DNA from: Egibacteraceae bacterium
GTDB taxonomy: Bacteria > Actinomycetota > Nitriliruptoria > Euzebyales > Egibacteraceae
Reading direction: 5' to 3'
DNA: 41,901 bases
NCBI GenBank assembly: GCA_040905805.1
Contig: JBBDQS010000034.1
Location: 1 to 41,901, forward strand
Position 1 is the first letter of the stretch; each line of letters starts with the position of its first letter. Below are positions 8,488-16,595 of this stretch, piece by piece. A program made the translations under genes and the position numbers. Under the pieces are notes generated by a model. The model did not search any database. It had not been told where the DNA came from and worked only from the letters and a program-made list of their open reading frames with translations.

Positions 8488-9126
8488 TCAGGGCTGCTCG
8501 TATCGCTCCACGACCTGTTCGGCGACGGCCTTCATGGTCAGGCGGCGCTCCATCGCAGTGCGCTGCAGCCACCGGAACGCGGACGCCTCGGTCATCTCCT
8601 CGCGTTCCTGCAGGAGGCCCTTGGCCCGCTCGACGAGCTTGCGGGCCTCGAGACGATCGGTGAGGTTGCCGACCTGGCTCTCCAGGCCCTGCAGGTCCTT
8701 GAAGCGCCCGGCGGCGATCTCGATCGCCGGCAGCAGGTCGTGCTTCTGGAACGGCTTCACGAGGTAGGCCATGGCCCCTGCGCGGCGGGCCTTCTCGATG
8801 AGGTCGCGCTGGCTGAACGCCGTCAGGATCAGCACCGCCGACAGCCGCTCGCGGGTGATCTGCTCCGAGGCCTGGATGCCGTCCATGACCGGCATCTTCA
8901 GGTCGAGGATCGCGAGGTCCGGACGCAGCTCACGGGCAAGACGCACCGCGGTGGCCCCGTCGCTGACCTCCGCCACCACGTCGAAGCCCTCCTCGATGAG
9001 CATCTCCTTCAGGTCGAGGCGGATGAGGGCCTCGTCCTCGGCGATGAGGACCCGGATGGGACGGTCGGGTCGCTTGGTCACCTGGTCCTCCTCGGGTGCC
9101 GGCGCTGCGGCGGCGGGTCTGGGCAT
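8488..9126 (-). CDS. ANTAR-domain response regulator
   Basis: Two-component response regulator acting on RNA, 212 residues. The receiver domain (about 22-140) has the acidic pair in LIAEDEALIRLDL, phospho-acceptor Asp in LAILDLKMPVMDG, Thr in ILTAFS and Lys in YLVKPF. The C-terminal ANTAR domain (about 150-205) includes LVERAKGLLQ and EASAFRWLQRTAMERRLTM. ANTAR proteins usually bind paired RNA hairpins to prevent termination; PdtaR is the actinobacterial relative. The ATG at 9126 has AAGGAG 7 nt upstream. An internal GTG at 9081, also with a good GAGGAGG site, would drop a Pro/Ala-rich leader. No cognate histidine kinase is present in the window. It precedes livHMGF on the same strand. Confidence 0.93.
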   Translation of the reverse strand: MPRPAAAAPAPEEDQVTKRPDRPIRVLIAEDEALIRLDLKEMLIEEGFDVVAEVSDGATAVRLARELRPDLAILDLKMPVMDGIQASEQITRERLSAVLILTAFSQRDLIEKARRAGAMAYLVKPFQKHDLLPAIEIAAGRFKDLQGLESQVGNLTDRLEARKLVERAKGLLQEREEMTEASAFRWLQRTAMERRLTMKAVAEQVVERYEQP

Positions 9127-9151
9127 CGGGCATCTCCTTGCGTCGTGCTCG

Positions 9152-9436
9152 CTAGCCCATTCGGTCGAGCAGGGCGTCCTGCTCGGCGGTCAGCTCCTCG
9201 ATCAGCGCGGCGGTCTCGTCCCGCTGCCGCTGCAGCCGTCGGAGGTCTTCCGCGGTGGTCCGCCGTTCTCGGTCCGCCAGCGGCGTCCCGGCGACGGTGG
9301 CCCGTGTCGCCGCGTCGTCTGCGACGTCCTTCTGGTAGGCCACCTGCTCGTCGAGCACGCGCAGGGTCTCCCGGAGCCGGCGCGCCTCGTCGCGCGCCTC
9401 CGCGAGTCGCTTCTCAACGCTTCCGTGCAGTCTCAC
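9152..9436 (-). CDS. Small coiled-coil protein of unknown function
   Basis: A 94-residue, highly charged protein, mostly predicted coiled coil (VEKRLAEARDEARRLRETLR and a second Arg/Glu-rich helix), with no signal peptide and no recognised domain. It ends 25 nt before the ANTAR regulator on the same strand, so the two are probably co-transcribed and may be functionally linked. GTG start; only a weak ribosome site is visible. A TAGGGT box at 9469-9474 is a possible -10. Confidence 0.65.
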   Translation of the reverse strand: MRLHGSVEKRLAEARDEARRLRETLRVLDEQVAYQKDVADDAATRATVAGTPLADRERRTTAEDLRRLQRQRDETAALIEELTAEQDALLDRMG

Positions 9437-9554
9437 GCCACCCGTTTCGTCGTGGGGACAGGGGCACCACCCTAGGGGCAGAGGGACTTAGACCGTCGCG
9501 GCCCCCGGGGAAGGCGCAGTCTACGACACCTACCCGGCCTGCCGGGAGATGACG

Positions 9555-10391
9555 TCAGAACAACGTCAGCTGCCCGGCGAGCATGTCTGGTGCTCCGGGA
9601 GGGATTCGAACCCTCATGCCTTTCGGCGTGCCCTTTTGAGAGGCATGCGTCTGCCTGATTCCGCCACCGGAGCGCTGCCGTTCCGCCACGAGTGTAGATC
9701 GCCGACCGCGGTTCCTTCCACACCAGGTATCGGTCTGCGCGTGGCAGTTTGGGCAGAGGAGGCGGAGGTTCTCAATGCGGTTGTCGGTGCGATCCCCGTT
9801 GATGTGGTCGAGCTGGAGCGGGATGGGTTGCCCTTGCCACTCGGTCCCGCCGCAACCCTCACACCGCGCCTCTTTGCGCCCTTCCGCGAGCAACCGCAGC
9901 CGCAGCTTGTGGGTGTTTCGGTACGTGGACTCCGCAACCAGGATCTCCTCCAACGGGATCGGCAGGCCGTTCGGCACCCGACCCTTGTTCCAGCCCTGTC
10001 CGGTGAAGTGGCCCGTGTCCAGCCCGAGCTCGGCGATGCGCTCCTTGAGCGTCACGTAGGTGCCACCACCGTACTTGAGGCCCAGCTCACGGTGGACGGC
10101 GGCGAGCGAACGGGACACCGCGACCGCGCGGGCCAGGTCCGCATCCGACCACATCCGCCCCCGCGGCCGAGCAGGCGACAAGGTCGACGGGTCGACACTC
10201 CATGCCGGGGATCGCAGACGCCGCCGTATGTGCGGTCGGTCCAGCCCCAGCTCCAGGATCCGCGTACGAACGGCGACCATGGTGGCACCGCCCTTGGCCA
10301 ACCCCAGCCTGCTCAGCACCTCGGTGATCGACTCGGACGCGTCCACGGCAGCGCGGAGCTGCTCGTCCGTCCACCGTCGCGGTCTGGCCAT
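9555..10391 (-). CDS. HNH endonuclease whose frame runs through a tRNA gene
   Basis: Free-standing HNH nuclease, 278 residues as read. Two related helix-turn-helix-like repeats come first (about 5-50, starting RRWTDEQLRAAVDAS, and about 75-125, starting MWSDADLARAVAVS). The HNH/zinc domain follows, with CEGCG, LDHINGDRTDNRIENLRLL and CPNCHAQTD. This layout resembles homing-type HNH proteins. The frame has no stop before the downstream tRNA-Leu gene, so about the last 38 residues are encoded by the tRNA and its flank (stop at 9555). The ATG start lacks a clear ribosome site. A true end soon after GRNRGRR would be expected from the domain layout, but the sequence provides no stop there. Confidence 0.8.
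   Translation of the reverse strand: MARPRRWTDEQLRAAVDASESITEVLSRLGLAKGGATMVAVRTRILELGLDRPHIRRRLRSPAWSVDPSTLSPARPRGRMWSDADLARAVAVSRSLAAVHRELGLKYGGGTYVTLKERIAELGLDTGHFTGQGWNKGRVPNGLPIPLEEILVAESTYRNTHKLRLRLLAEGRKEARCEGCGGTEWQGQPIPLQLDHINGDRTDNRIENLRLLCPNCHAQTDTWCGRNRGRRSTLVAERQRSGGGIRQTHASQKGTPKGMRVRIPPGAPDMLAGQLTLF
9588..9673 (-). tRNA. tRNA-Leu (anticodon CAA)
   Basis: 86 nt on the minus strand with encoded CCA (9588-9590). The acceptor arms GCTCCGG and CCGGAGC pair perfectly (9667-9673 with 9592-9598). The anticodon loop CTCAAAA carries CAA (plus-strand 9636-9638), closed by a 5-bp stem. The T arm has GGTTCGAATCC. The long variable arm is that of a class II leucine tRNA. The gene lies inside the 3' part of the HNH reading frame, same strand. 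Confidence 0.97.
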
Positions 10392-10465
10392 GACCGTACA
10401 GTCCCACGCCCCTGCGACAACCGGCTGCGGATCTGCCACGGTTGTGCACAGCCTGGGCGGGCCCA

Positions 10466-10484
10466 CGTCACCGCCACCGTGACG
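10466..10484. promoter_or_regulatory. Inverted repeat in a divergent intergenic region
   Basis: CGTCAC-N7-GTGACG (arms 10466-10471 and 10479-10484) lies between the divergent HNH and SDR genes. It looks like a dimeric regulator site. It overlaps a possible -35 (TGACGC at 10480) for a TAGCGT -10 at 10505-10510. Confidence 0.35.
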
Positions 10485-10539
10485 CTGGGGCGCCGCCCGT
10501 GCGCTAGCGTGGCGGCAGCCGTCTGGAGGAACCGTCCAC

Positions 10540-11442
10540 ATGCACCTCGCCATCACCGGTGCGACCGGGTTCATCGGCTCGGCGCTCGTCGCGGCGATGG
10601 CGGCCGCCGGGCACGACACGACCCGGGTGACCCGCCGCCAGTCCGACGCGCCCGGCGAGATCAGCTGGGACCCGGCGAGCGGGCGGCTTGACCCCGAGGC
10701 CCTGCGTGGCGTGGACGCGGTGGTGCACCTCGCCGGCGAGCCGATCGCGTCGGGTCGATGGACGCAGAAGCGCCGGCGCCGGATCCGCGACAGCCGGGTG
10801 GAGGGGACCGCGCTGCTCGCCAAGACCATGGCCGGGATGCCCGACGGACCCCGGATCCTGGTCGCCGCGTCGGGGATCGACTACTACGGCGACCGCGGTG
10901 ACGAGGTGCTGACCGAGGACAGCGCGCCCGGCGACGACTTCCTGGCCGAGGTGTGCGTCGCCTGGGAGGCTGCCGCCGACCCCGCCCGCGACGCCGGGGT
11001 GCGGGTCGTGCACCTGCGGACCGGCATGGTGCTCGGCGAGGGCGGGGCGCTGCCCAAGCTGGCGTTGCCCTTCAAGCTGGGTGTGGGCGGAAGGCTCGGC
11101 TCGGGCAAGCAGTACATGAGCTGGATCACGCTCGACGATCACCTGGCGCTCATCGCGTACGCGCTCAGTGACCGCCTGGACGGGCCGGTGAACGCGGTGG
11201 CCCCGGCACCGGTCACCAACGCCGAGTTCACCCGCACGCTCGCCGACGTGCTGTCCCGGCCGGCGCTGGTGCCCGTCCCGCGGTTCGCGCCGCGTCTGGT
11301 GCTCGGCGAGCTGGCCGACGCTCTGCTGTTCTCCAGCAAGCGGGCCCTCCCGGAGCGCGCCGAGGCGAACGGCTTCGTCTTCACCCACCCCAACCTCGAG
11401 GACGGTCTGCGCCACGTGCTCGACCGACCTCGGACCGGATGA
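10540..11442 (+). CDS. TIGR01777-family NAD-dependent epimerase/dehydratase-like protein
   Basis: Extended short-chain dehydrogenase fold, 300 residues. It has the nucleotide-binding motif ITGATGFIGSALV at the N-terminus, VVHLAGEPIASGRW typical of the YfcH/SDR39U1 group, and a C-terminal DUF1731-like segment (RALPERAEANGFVFTHP). The substrate of the family is not established. Start supported by GGAGG at 10525-10529. It overlaps the next gene by 4 nt (ATGA). Confidence 0.93.
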   Translation: MHLAITGATGFIGSALVAAMAAAGHDTTRVTRRQSDAPGEISWDPASGRLDPEALRGVDAVVHLAGEPIASGRWTQKRRRRIRDSRVEGTALLAKTMAGMPDGPRILVAASGIDYYGDRGDEVLTEDSAPGDDFLAEVCVAWEAAADPARDAGVRVVHLRTGMVLGEGGALPKLALPFKLGVGGRLGSGKQYMSWITLDDHLALIAYALSDRLDGPVNAVAPAPVTNAEFTRTLADVLSRPALVPVPRFAPRLVLGELADALLFSSKRALPERAEANGFVFTHPNLEDGLRHVLDRPRTG

Positions 11443-11681
11443 GGGCGGCCATGGGCCCCCACGGCGGCGACTCCGATCCTGGGGCCGAACCGGGCCCGAG
11501 CGATGGGACCGGTGGGGACGACCCCGTGGAGCGCAACCGCGCGACGCCCGCGCGCACCACCCCGAACCGGCCCGCCGTGGGCGCGGCGGTCACCAACCGC
11601 CTGCGCCGCATCACCGGTGCGGCACTGCTGATCGCCACCCTGGTGCTCGTGGCCGCGATCATCGCCGAGCGCGCCAGCTGA
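11439..11681 (+). CDS. Small single-span membrane protein, unknown function
   Basis: 80 residues: a Gly/Pro/Asp-rich polar N-terminus, a basic patch (TNRLRRI) and one C-terminal transmembrane helix (GAALLIATLVLVAAIIA). The ATGA overlap with the SDR gene suggests translational coupling. No family recognised. An in-frame Met at residue 5 is an alternative start. Confidence 0.6.
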   Translation: MRAAMGPHGGDSDPGAEPGPSDGTGGDDPVERNRATPARTTPNRPAVGAAVTNRLRRITGAALLIATLVLVAAIIAERAS

Positions 11682-11687
11682 CCCAGC

Positions 11688-11722
11688 GACCCGTGCATCG
11701 CCCGAGCCTGCGAGGGCGGGTC
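11688..11722. terminator. Possible hairpin between convergent gene ends
   Basis: CGCCC (11699-11703) pairs with GGGCG (11714-11718), extended by GACC/GGTC (11688-11691 with 11719-11722) around a bulge. It sits in the 41-nt gap between the small membrane gene and trpA, which converge. Confidence 0.45.
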
Positions 11723-12535
11723 TCAGCCCCTCCCGGGGCGCCGGCACCCCTCGGCCAGGCCGGCGACGAGCTCGCGGACCGCCTCCGGCCCGCCCTCACC
11801 GGCCGCGCGCACCGCCGCGGACCCGACGATCACCCCGTCGGCGAAGCCAGCGACCTCCGCCGCGTGGGCAGCGGTCGACACGCCGATACCCACGCACACG
11901 GGCCGGTCGGTGCAGGCGCGCAGCCGCTCGACGAGGGGTGCCGCCATGGTCGACAGGGATGCCCGCTCGCCGGTGACACCGAGCGTCGAGGTCGCGTACA
12001 CGAACCCCGTCGAGGCGGCGGCGACCGCGCGCAGCCGCTCCTTGCTCGAGGTCGGGGCCGCGAGGAACACGGTCGCCAGGCCATGGGCGGCTGCGGCGGC
12101 GGTCCATGGCGCGCCCTCGTCGGCGGGCAGGTCCGGCAGGATCGCCCCGGCCAGTCCGGCGCCCGCGGCCGCGGCAGCGAAAGCGTCGAGCCGTTCGGTC
12201 CCCCCGTAGTGCCAGACGAGGTTGTAGTAGGTCATCACGAGTGCCGGCACCTCGATCGCGGCGGTGAGGGCAGCGCACATCTCCAGGTCGTCGCCGGGGG
12301 TGTAGCCGCGCTCCATGGCCGTGTGGCAGGCCGCCTGGATCACCGGACCGTCCATCAACGGGTCGGAATACGGGAAACCGACCTCCAAGAGGTCGGCGCC
12401 CGCCTCCGCCGCGGCGACCAGGCAGGCTCGTGACGTGTCGAGATCGGGATAGCCGGCGGGGAGGTAGACGATGAGCGCCGCGCGGCCGCCGTCGTTGGCC
12501 GCCCGTACCGCCTTCTCGACCATGACGGCGGTCAC
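11723..12535 (-). CDS. trpA: Tryptophan synthase alpha subunit
   Basis: Cleaves indole-3-glycerol phosphate to indole and glyceraldehyde-3-phosphate; the indole passes to TrpB. 270 residues. Catalytic Glu is in [16 protein letters not shown] and the second acid in [15 protein letters not shown]. Phosphate loops GVTGER and [11 protein letters not shown] are present. GTG at 12535 overlaps the trpB stop as GTGA; an ATG at 12523 is an alternative, giving 266 residues. It is last in trpCBA. Confidence 0.95.
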   Translation of the reverse strand: MTAVMVEKAVRAANDGGRAALIVYLPAGYPDLDTSRACLVAAAEAGADLLEVGFPYSDPLMDGPVIQAACHTAMERGYTPGDDLEMCAALTAAIEVPALVMTYYNLVWHYGGTERLDAFAAAAAGAGLAGAILPDLPADEGAPWTAAAAAHGLATVFLAAPTSSKERLRAVAAASTGFVYATSTLGVTGERASLSTMAAPLVERLRACTDRPVCVGIGVSTAAHAAEVAGFADGVIVGSAAVRAAGEGGPEAVRELVAGLAEGCRRPGRG

Positions 12536-13743
12536 CCGGACACCTGCCCGCCGCGCCGCTCCAGGACCTCGAGAACCTCGTCGACGTCCTTGTCCCCCCG
12601 TCCGGACAGGTTGAGCACCACGATCCCGCTGCGGCCCACCTCCCGGGCGAGGCGGATGGCGGGCAGGACCGCGTGGGCGGGCTCCAGTGCCGGGATGATG
12701 CCTTCGAGCTCGCAGAGCAGCCCGAACCCCTCCAGCGCCTCGCCGTCGGTGGCCGTCACGTAGCGCGCGCGCCCCGTGTCGGCAAGCCAGGCGTGTTCGG
12801 GCCCGACGCCCGGGTAGTCCAGGCCGGCGGACACCGAGTGGGTCGGGCGGACCTGACCGTAGTCGTCCTGCAGCACGAACGAACGGGCGCCGTGCAGGAT
12901 GCCCTCGCTGCCCCCGGACAACGACGCCGCGTGGCGCGGGCCGTCGAGGCCCTCGCCCCCGGCCTCGACGCCCACCAGGGCCACCGTTTCGTCTGGTATG
13001 AAGGCGTGGAAGGCGCCGATGGCGTTCGAGCCTCCCCCGACGCACGCCACCACCGCGTCGGGCAGGCGGCCCTCGGTCTCGAGCATCTGCCGGCGGGCCT
13101 CCTCGCCGATGACCTTCTGGAACTCGCGCACCAGCAGCGGGAACGGGTGTGGGCCCACCACCGAGCCGATGAGGTAGTGGGTGGAGTCGACGTTGGTGAC
13201 CCAGTCGCGCATCGCCTCGTTGATGGCGTCCTTCAGCGTGCGGCTGCCGCTGGTCACCGGCACGACCTCCGCCCCCATGAGCTGCATCCGCACGACGTTC
13301 AACCGCTGGCGGCGGCAGTCCTCCTCGCCCATGTAGACCGTGCACTCCAGGCCGAACAGCGCCGCGGCTGTGGCGGTGGCGACGCCGTGCTGCCCCGCCC
13401 CCGTCTCGGCGATCACCCGGCGCTTGCCCATCCGGGTGGTCAGCAGCGCCTGCCCCAGCACGTTGTTCAGCTTGTGGCTGCCGGTGTGCGCCAGATCCTC
13501 ACGCTTGAGGTAGATGCGACCGCCTCCGGCGTGCGTGGTCAGCCGCTCGGCCAGGTAGAGCGGCGTCGGGCGACCGCCGTAGTCGCGGGCCAGCGCGGCG
13601 AGCCGCCCGGTGAACGCCGGGTCGGCCGTCGCTGCGGCGAAGGCCGCGGCGAGCTCGTCGAGCGCGGCGACCAGCGCCTCGGGCACGAAGCGCCCGCCGA
13701 ACCGTCCGTAGTGACCGAGATCAGACCGGTCGGTGGCGGTCAC
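12532..13743 (-). CDS. trpB: Tryptophan synthase beta subunit
   Basis: PLP enzyme joining indole and serine to make tryptophan, 403 residues. The PLP lysine is in [15 protein letters not shown], followed by [15 protein letters not shown]. The PLP phosphate site [11 protein letters not shown] and the C-terminal SGRGDKD are present. The start is GTG at 13743, overlapping the trpC stop (GTGA), before the typical opening [16 protein letters not shown]. The frame continues upstream but only as an out-of-frame shadow of trpC. Confidence 0.97.
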   Translation of the reverse strand: MTATDRSDLGHYGRFGGRFVPEALVAALDELAAAFAAATADPAFTGRLAALARDYGGRPTPLYLAERLTTHAGGGRIYLKREDLAHTGSHKLNNVLGQALLTTRMGKRRVIAETGAGQHGVATATAAALFGLECTVYMGEEDCRRQRLNVVRMQLMGAEVVPVTSGSRTLKDAINEAMRDWVTNVDSTHYLIGSVVGPHPFPLLVREFQKVIGEEARRQMLETEGRLPDAVVACVGGGSNAIGAFHAFIPDETVALVGVEAGGEGLDGPRHAASLSGGSEGILHGARSFVLQDDYGQVRPTHSVSAGLDYPGVGPEHAWLADTGRARYVTATDGEALEGFGLLCELEGIIPALEPAHAVLPAIRLAREVGRSGIVVLNLSGRGDKDVDEVLEVLERRGGQVSG

Positions 13744-14579
13744 CGGGGCGCCCCGGTGGAGGCGTCCGCAACTTGCGCCCCCGCCGTGGCGAGCGCCCGC
13801 ACCGCCACAGCGGGGTCGTCCGCGCACGCCACGTGCTCGCCCACGAGGACGGCGTCCGCGCCCAGGGCTCCCAGCCGGCGCACGTCGTCGGGGCCCTTGA
13901 CGCCGCTCTCCGCGACCGCCAGCGCGCCGGCGGGCAAGGCGTCGACGACGGCGGCGAACCGGTCCGGGTCGACCTTCAGGCTCGTGAGGTCGCGCGCGTT
14001 GACGCCGACTACCAGGCGCCGGCCCGTGGCCGCGGCCGCGTGCGCCGTCGCAGCCCGGGTGGCCTCGCCCGCGTCGTGCACCTCGACCAGCGCATCCAGT
14101 CCGGCGCGGTCCGCGGCAGCGAGCAGGCCCTGCAGCTGCGGGTCGTCCAGCGCGGCGACGATCAGCAGCACGGCGCTGGCCCCCGATGCCCGTGCCTCCC
14201 ACACCTGGTACTCCTCGACCACGAAGTCCTTGCGCAGCACGGGAATCGCCACGGCTCCGACGACGGCCTCCACGTCGGCCAGCGACCCGCAGAACCAGTG
14301 CGGTTCGGTCAGCACGCTGACGGCGCCGGCGCCGCCCTCGGCGTAGGAACGCGCCAACGCCGCGGGGTCGGGGATCGGCGCGATCGGGCCCCGCGACGGG
14401 CTGGCCCGCTTCACCTCGGCGACGACCGTCACCCCGGGTGCAGCCAGCGCTGCCACCAACCCCGGCGGCGGGTCAGCACCCGCCACCCGGCGCCGGAGGA
14501 CGCCCAGGCTGACCACGGCGGCAGCGGCGGTGGTCCGTGCGCGCGCGGCCGCGCACGCCTCGTCCAGGAAGTTCGTCAC
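13740..14579 (-). CDS. trpC: Indole-3-glycerol-phosphate synthase
   Basis: Closes the indole ring from carboxyphenylamino-deoxyribulose phosphate, 279 residues. Family motifs are [35 protein letters not shown] and [14 protein letters not shown] at 14579 is chosen because AAGGAG lies 6 nt upstream; an in-frame ATG 30 nt earlier lacks a site. It is separated from the upstream surface-protein gene by 88 nt. Overlaps trpB by GTGA. Confidence 0.95.
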   Translation of the reverse strand: MTNFLDEACAAARARTTAAAAVVSLGVLRRRVAGADPPPGLVAALAAPGVTVVAEVKRASPSRGPIAPIPDPAALARSYAEGGAGAVSVLTEPHWFCGSLADVEAVVGAVAIPVLRKDFVVEEYQVWEARASGASAVLLIVAALDDPQLQGLLAAADRAGLDALVEVHDAGEATRAATAHAAAATGRRLVVGVNARDLTSLKVDPDRFAAVVDALPAGALAVAESGVKGPDDVRRLGALGADAVLVGEHVACADDPAVAVRALATAGAQVADASTGAPR

Positions 14580-14667
14580 CGGCTGCTCCTTGGGGTGGGC
14601 AGCCATCGTAGGGCGGATCGCGGCCAAGCCGCCATCGGGGAAACGACGGTCCGGCTGGGCGACGACC

Positions 14668-16422
14668 TTACGCCTCGGCGTCGGCGCAGATGACGCTGGA
14701 GTGCGCCTCGGCGACGACGATGTCGGCTCCCTCACTGTCGAGCAGGTCCACGCGCAGACCGCGCACGGTGAACCCGTGGCCCTCACCCGCCTCGTCGGGG
14801 ATCACCTCGTTGATCCACACCTCGGCGACACCGGGGATCACGATGTTGGTGTTGGGCGGCGGGTCCAGGGGCAGCTCCACACCGGCGACCGTGACGTTGA
14901 CGAACTGCGAGCCCTCCATGGCCTCCTCGAACGTGCCCTCGTCGGGGCACGTCGACGTCGAGATCGTCCGGATCGCGTCAGCGGTGACCAACGGCTCCTC
15001 GTCGAGGGGGTCCCCCGAGAGGATCTCCAGGTCGGTGACCGCCGCCTCGCCTTGCGCGAAGCCGAGGTCGAGGTCGCCTCTGGCGAACACCTCGATCACC
15101 TCGGCCTCCACCAGCGGCTGCAGCGGCAGCCCCCCCAGCACCTCGTCGGTCTCCTCGGCCTGACGCGGCTCGGGCAACGCGATCGCCACGCTCGGCTCCT
15201 CGTCGAGCACCTCCACCCCCAGCAGGTTCACGTCCAACCCGAACGCGCTGGCGGTCAACGAGTCCGCGGGGGACGTCGGCGTCGCGCCCTCCTGCCACGT
15301 CTTGGTCGCCGTGTCGGACACCCGTGCGTCGGCGTCGGGATCGCCGGTGAACTGGATGCCGTCGGTCTCCGCGTCGGTGTCGACGACCTCACACGTCTCT
15401 CCGGGGCGCACCGGGCACGCCACGATCACGTCGCTGGCAGGGTCGCCGGGGCCCGTGTAGGTGAAAGACGACTCGCCGTCGTCCCCGGTGCGCTGCTCCT
15501 CTTGCGCAACCGGGCCGCTGAACACACCCGCACCGGTGTCGCGGTACACCTCGAAGCGCACGTTGGCGTCGGCCAGCAGCGCCTCCTCGTCGTCGCGCAC
15601 CGTCGCGGTCACCGTGTGCTCGGTGCCCACCGCGTTCGTCGCGGTCGCCGGGGTGAGATCCAACGTCTGCGCCCGGTCCTCCGCCGGGATCAACGAGCCC
15701 TCCCGCAGCGCGGCCAGCAACCGCACCAGGAACGACGCCATCTGGTCACGCCGCGTCGACGTGGCCGGGTCGTAGGTGCTCGCCGTGCGCCCGATCGTCA
15801 GGTTCAGCGCCTGCGCCCCGTTGATGTTGCGGGCATGCACGTTGCTCGCCGGCACATCGGTGAACGGCCCGCTGTCCCGCTGCAGGTTCTCCAGCGGCAC
15901 GTCCTCGATGAACGACGCCGCCCGCAAGATGAACGAGGCGATCTGATCACGCCGCAGCGGCAACGACGGGCTGTAGGTCGTGGAGGTCGTGCCCGCGGTG
16001 ATCCCGGTCGCGGCGAGGATGTTGATGTTGTCCTCGTGGACGTTGCCCGAGATGTCGGTGAAGCCCTGGTCGCTGGCCGGGGGCAGATCCACATCCGCCG
16101 CCCGCAACGTGCGCACCATGAACGACGCGAACTGGTCACGCTGCACCTGCGTGCTCGGCCGGAAGCTCCGATCCGCGAAACCCAGCGCGATGTCGTTGTT
16201 GTACGCGCAGTCCACGTTCAACCGGTGCACCTCAGGGATCTGCAACCGGTCGGTGAACGGCGCCGGAGGGTTGACCTCGTCAGGACACGCATCGTTGGGG
16301 TCGTCCACCGGCTCCTGCGCCAACCCCACCAACGGCAGCAACGACACCGCCATCAGCGCCACGGCCACCGCCGCCACAATCCGCCACGGGTACGAACCCA
16401 TCGTGCTCGTCTGCTGCGTCAT
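14668..16422 (-). CDS. SLH-domain surface protein with one Ig-like domain (short paralogue)
   Basis: Secreted S-layer-type protein, 584 residues. Signal peptide ends PLVGLAQ. Three S-layer-homology repeats (about 45-230) follow: GFADRSFRPSTQVQRDQF, then FTDISGNVHEDNINILAATG, then FTDVPASNVHARNING. One bacterial Ig-like (Big_1-type) domain covers about 255-375. The C-terminal ~190 residues resemble the choice-of-anchor-P beta domain (SLTASAFGLDVNLLG to VVAEAHSSVIC). The second of two ATGs (16422) is preferred: GGAGG is 7 nt upstream, the same spacing as in the paralogue. The SLH and C-terminal DNA blocks are identical to the neighbour at 16596-19118. It lies between trpT-like and trpC genes but has no obvious link to tryptophan synthesis. 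Confidence 0.88.
   Translation of the reverse strand: MTQQTSTMGSYPWRIVAAVAVALMAVSLLPLVGLAQEPVDDPNDACPDEVNPPAPFTDRLQIPEVHRLNVDCAYNNDIALGFADRSFRPSTQVQRDQFASFMVRTLRAADVDLPPASDQGFTDISGNVHEDNINILAATGITAGTTSTTYSPSLPLRRDQIASFILRAASFIEDVPLENLQRDSGPFTDVPASNVHARNINGAQALNLTIGRTASTYDPATSTRRDQMASFLVRLLAALREGSLIPAEDRAQTLDLTPATATNAVGTEHTVTATVRDDEEALLADANVRFEVYRDTGAGVFSGPVAQEEQRTGDDGESSFTYTGPGDPASDVIVACPVRPGETCEVVDTDAETDGIQFTGDPDADARVSDTATKTWQEGATPTSPADSLTASAFGLDVNLLGVEVLDEEPSVAIALPEPRQAEETDEVLGGLPLQPLVEAEVIEVFARGDLDLGFAQGEAAVTDLEILSGDPLDEEPLVTADAIRTISTSTCPDEGTFEEAMEGSQFVNVTVAGVELPLDPPPNTNIVIPGVAEVWINEVIPDEAGEGHGFTVRGLRVDLLDSEGADIVVAEAHSSVICADAEA
14686..15176. repeat. 491-bp direct repeat, copy 1 (C-terminal domain)
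   Basis: Identical base for base to 16602-17092 at a constant offset of 1916 bp. It encodes the C-terminal domain of the short SLH paralogue. Mismatches begin at 15177 (A) versus 17093 (G), and at 14685 on the other side. Confidence 0.95.
15815..16228. repeat. 414-bp direct repeat, copy 1 (SLH region)
   Basis: Identical base for base to 18508-18921 at an offset of 2693 bp. It encodes most of the three SLH repeats. First differences are at 15814 and 16229. Confidence 0.95.
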
Positions 16423-16459
16423 CATCGGGCCTCCAACCTGAAAGGTGCTCTATCGCTTG

Positions 16460-16483
16460 CCGGCACCGAGACCGGTGCCGGCT
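16460..16483. terminator. Hairpin between the two SLH genes
   Basis: GCCGGCACC and GGTGCCGGC form a 9-bp stem around a 6-nt loop in the 173-nt gap between the paralogues. It could stop transcription of the upstream gene or lie in the leader of the short paralogue. There is no T-run. Confidence 0.5.
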
Positions 16484-16553
16484 CGTCACGAGCGGTCCCG
16501 ACGCCGCGTGTCAGTACCTCATGGCGGTCGCTGCGCGACCACCTCACCCGGCA

Positions 16554-16590
16554 CAGCGGAGAATCGCCTCCGCTGGCGCTCCGGCGATTC
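16554..16590. terminator. Overlapping alternative hairpins just after the long SLH gene
   Basis: Two 8-bp stems share bases: CAGCGGAG/CTCCGCTG (16554-16561 with 16568-16575) and GAATCGCC/GGCGATTC (16561-16568 with 16583-16590). They lie 5 nt past the stop codon of the long paralogue. Only one can form at a time. Confidence 0.5.
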
Positions 16591-16595
16591 ACGTG

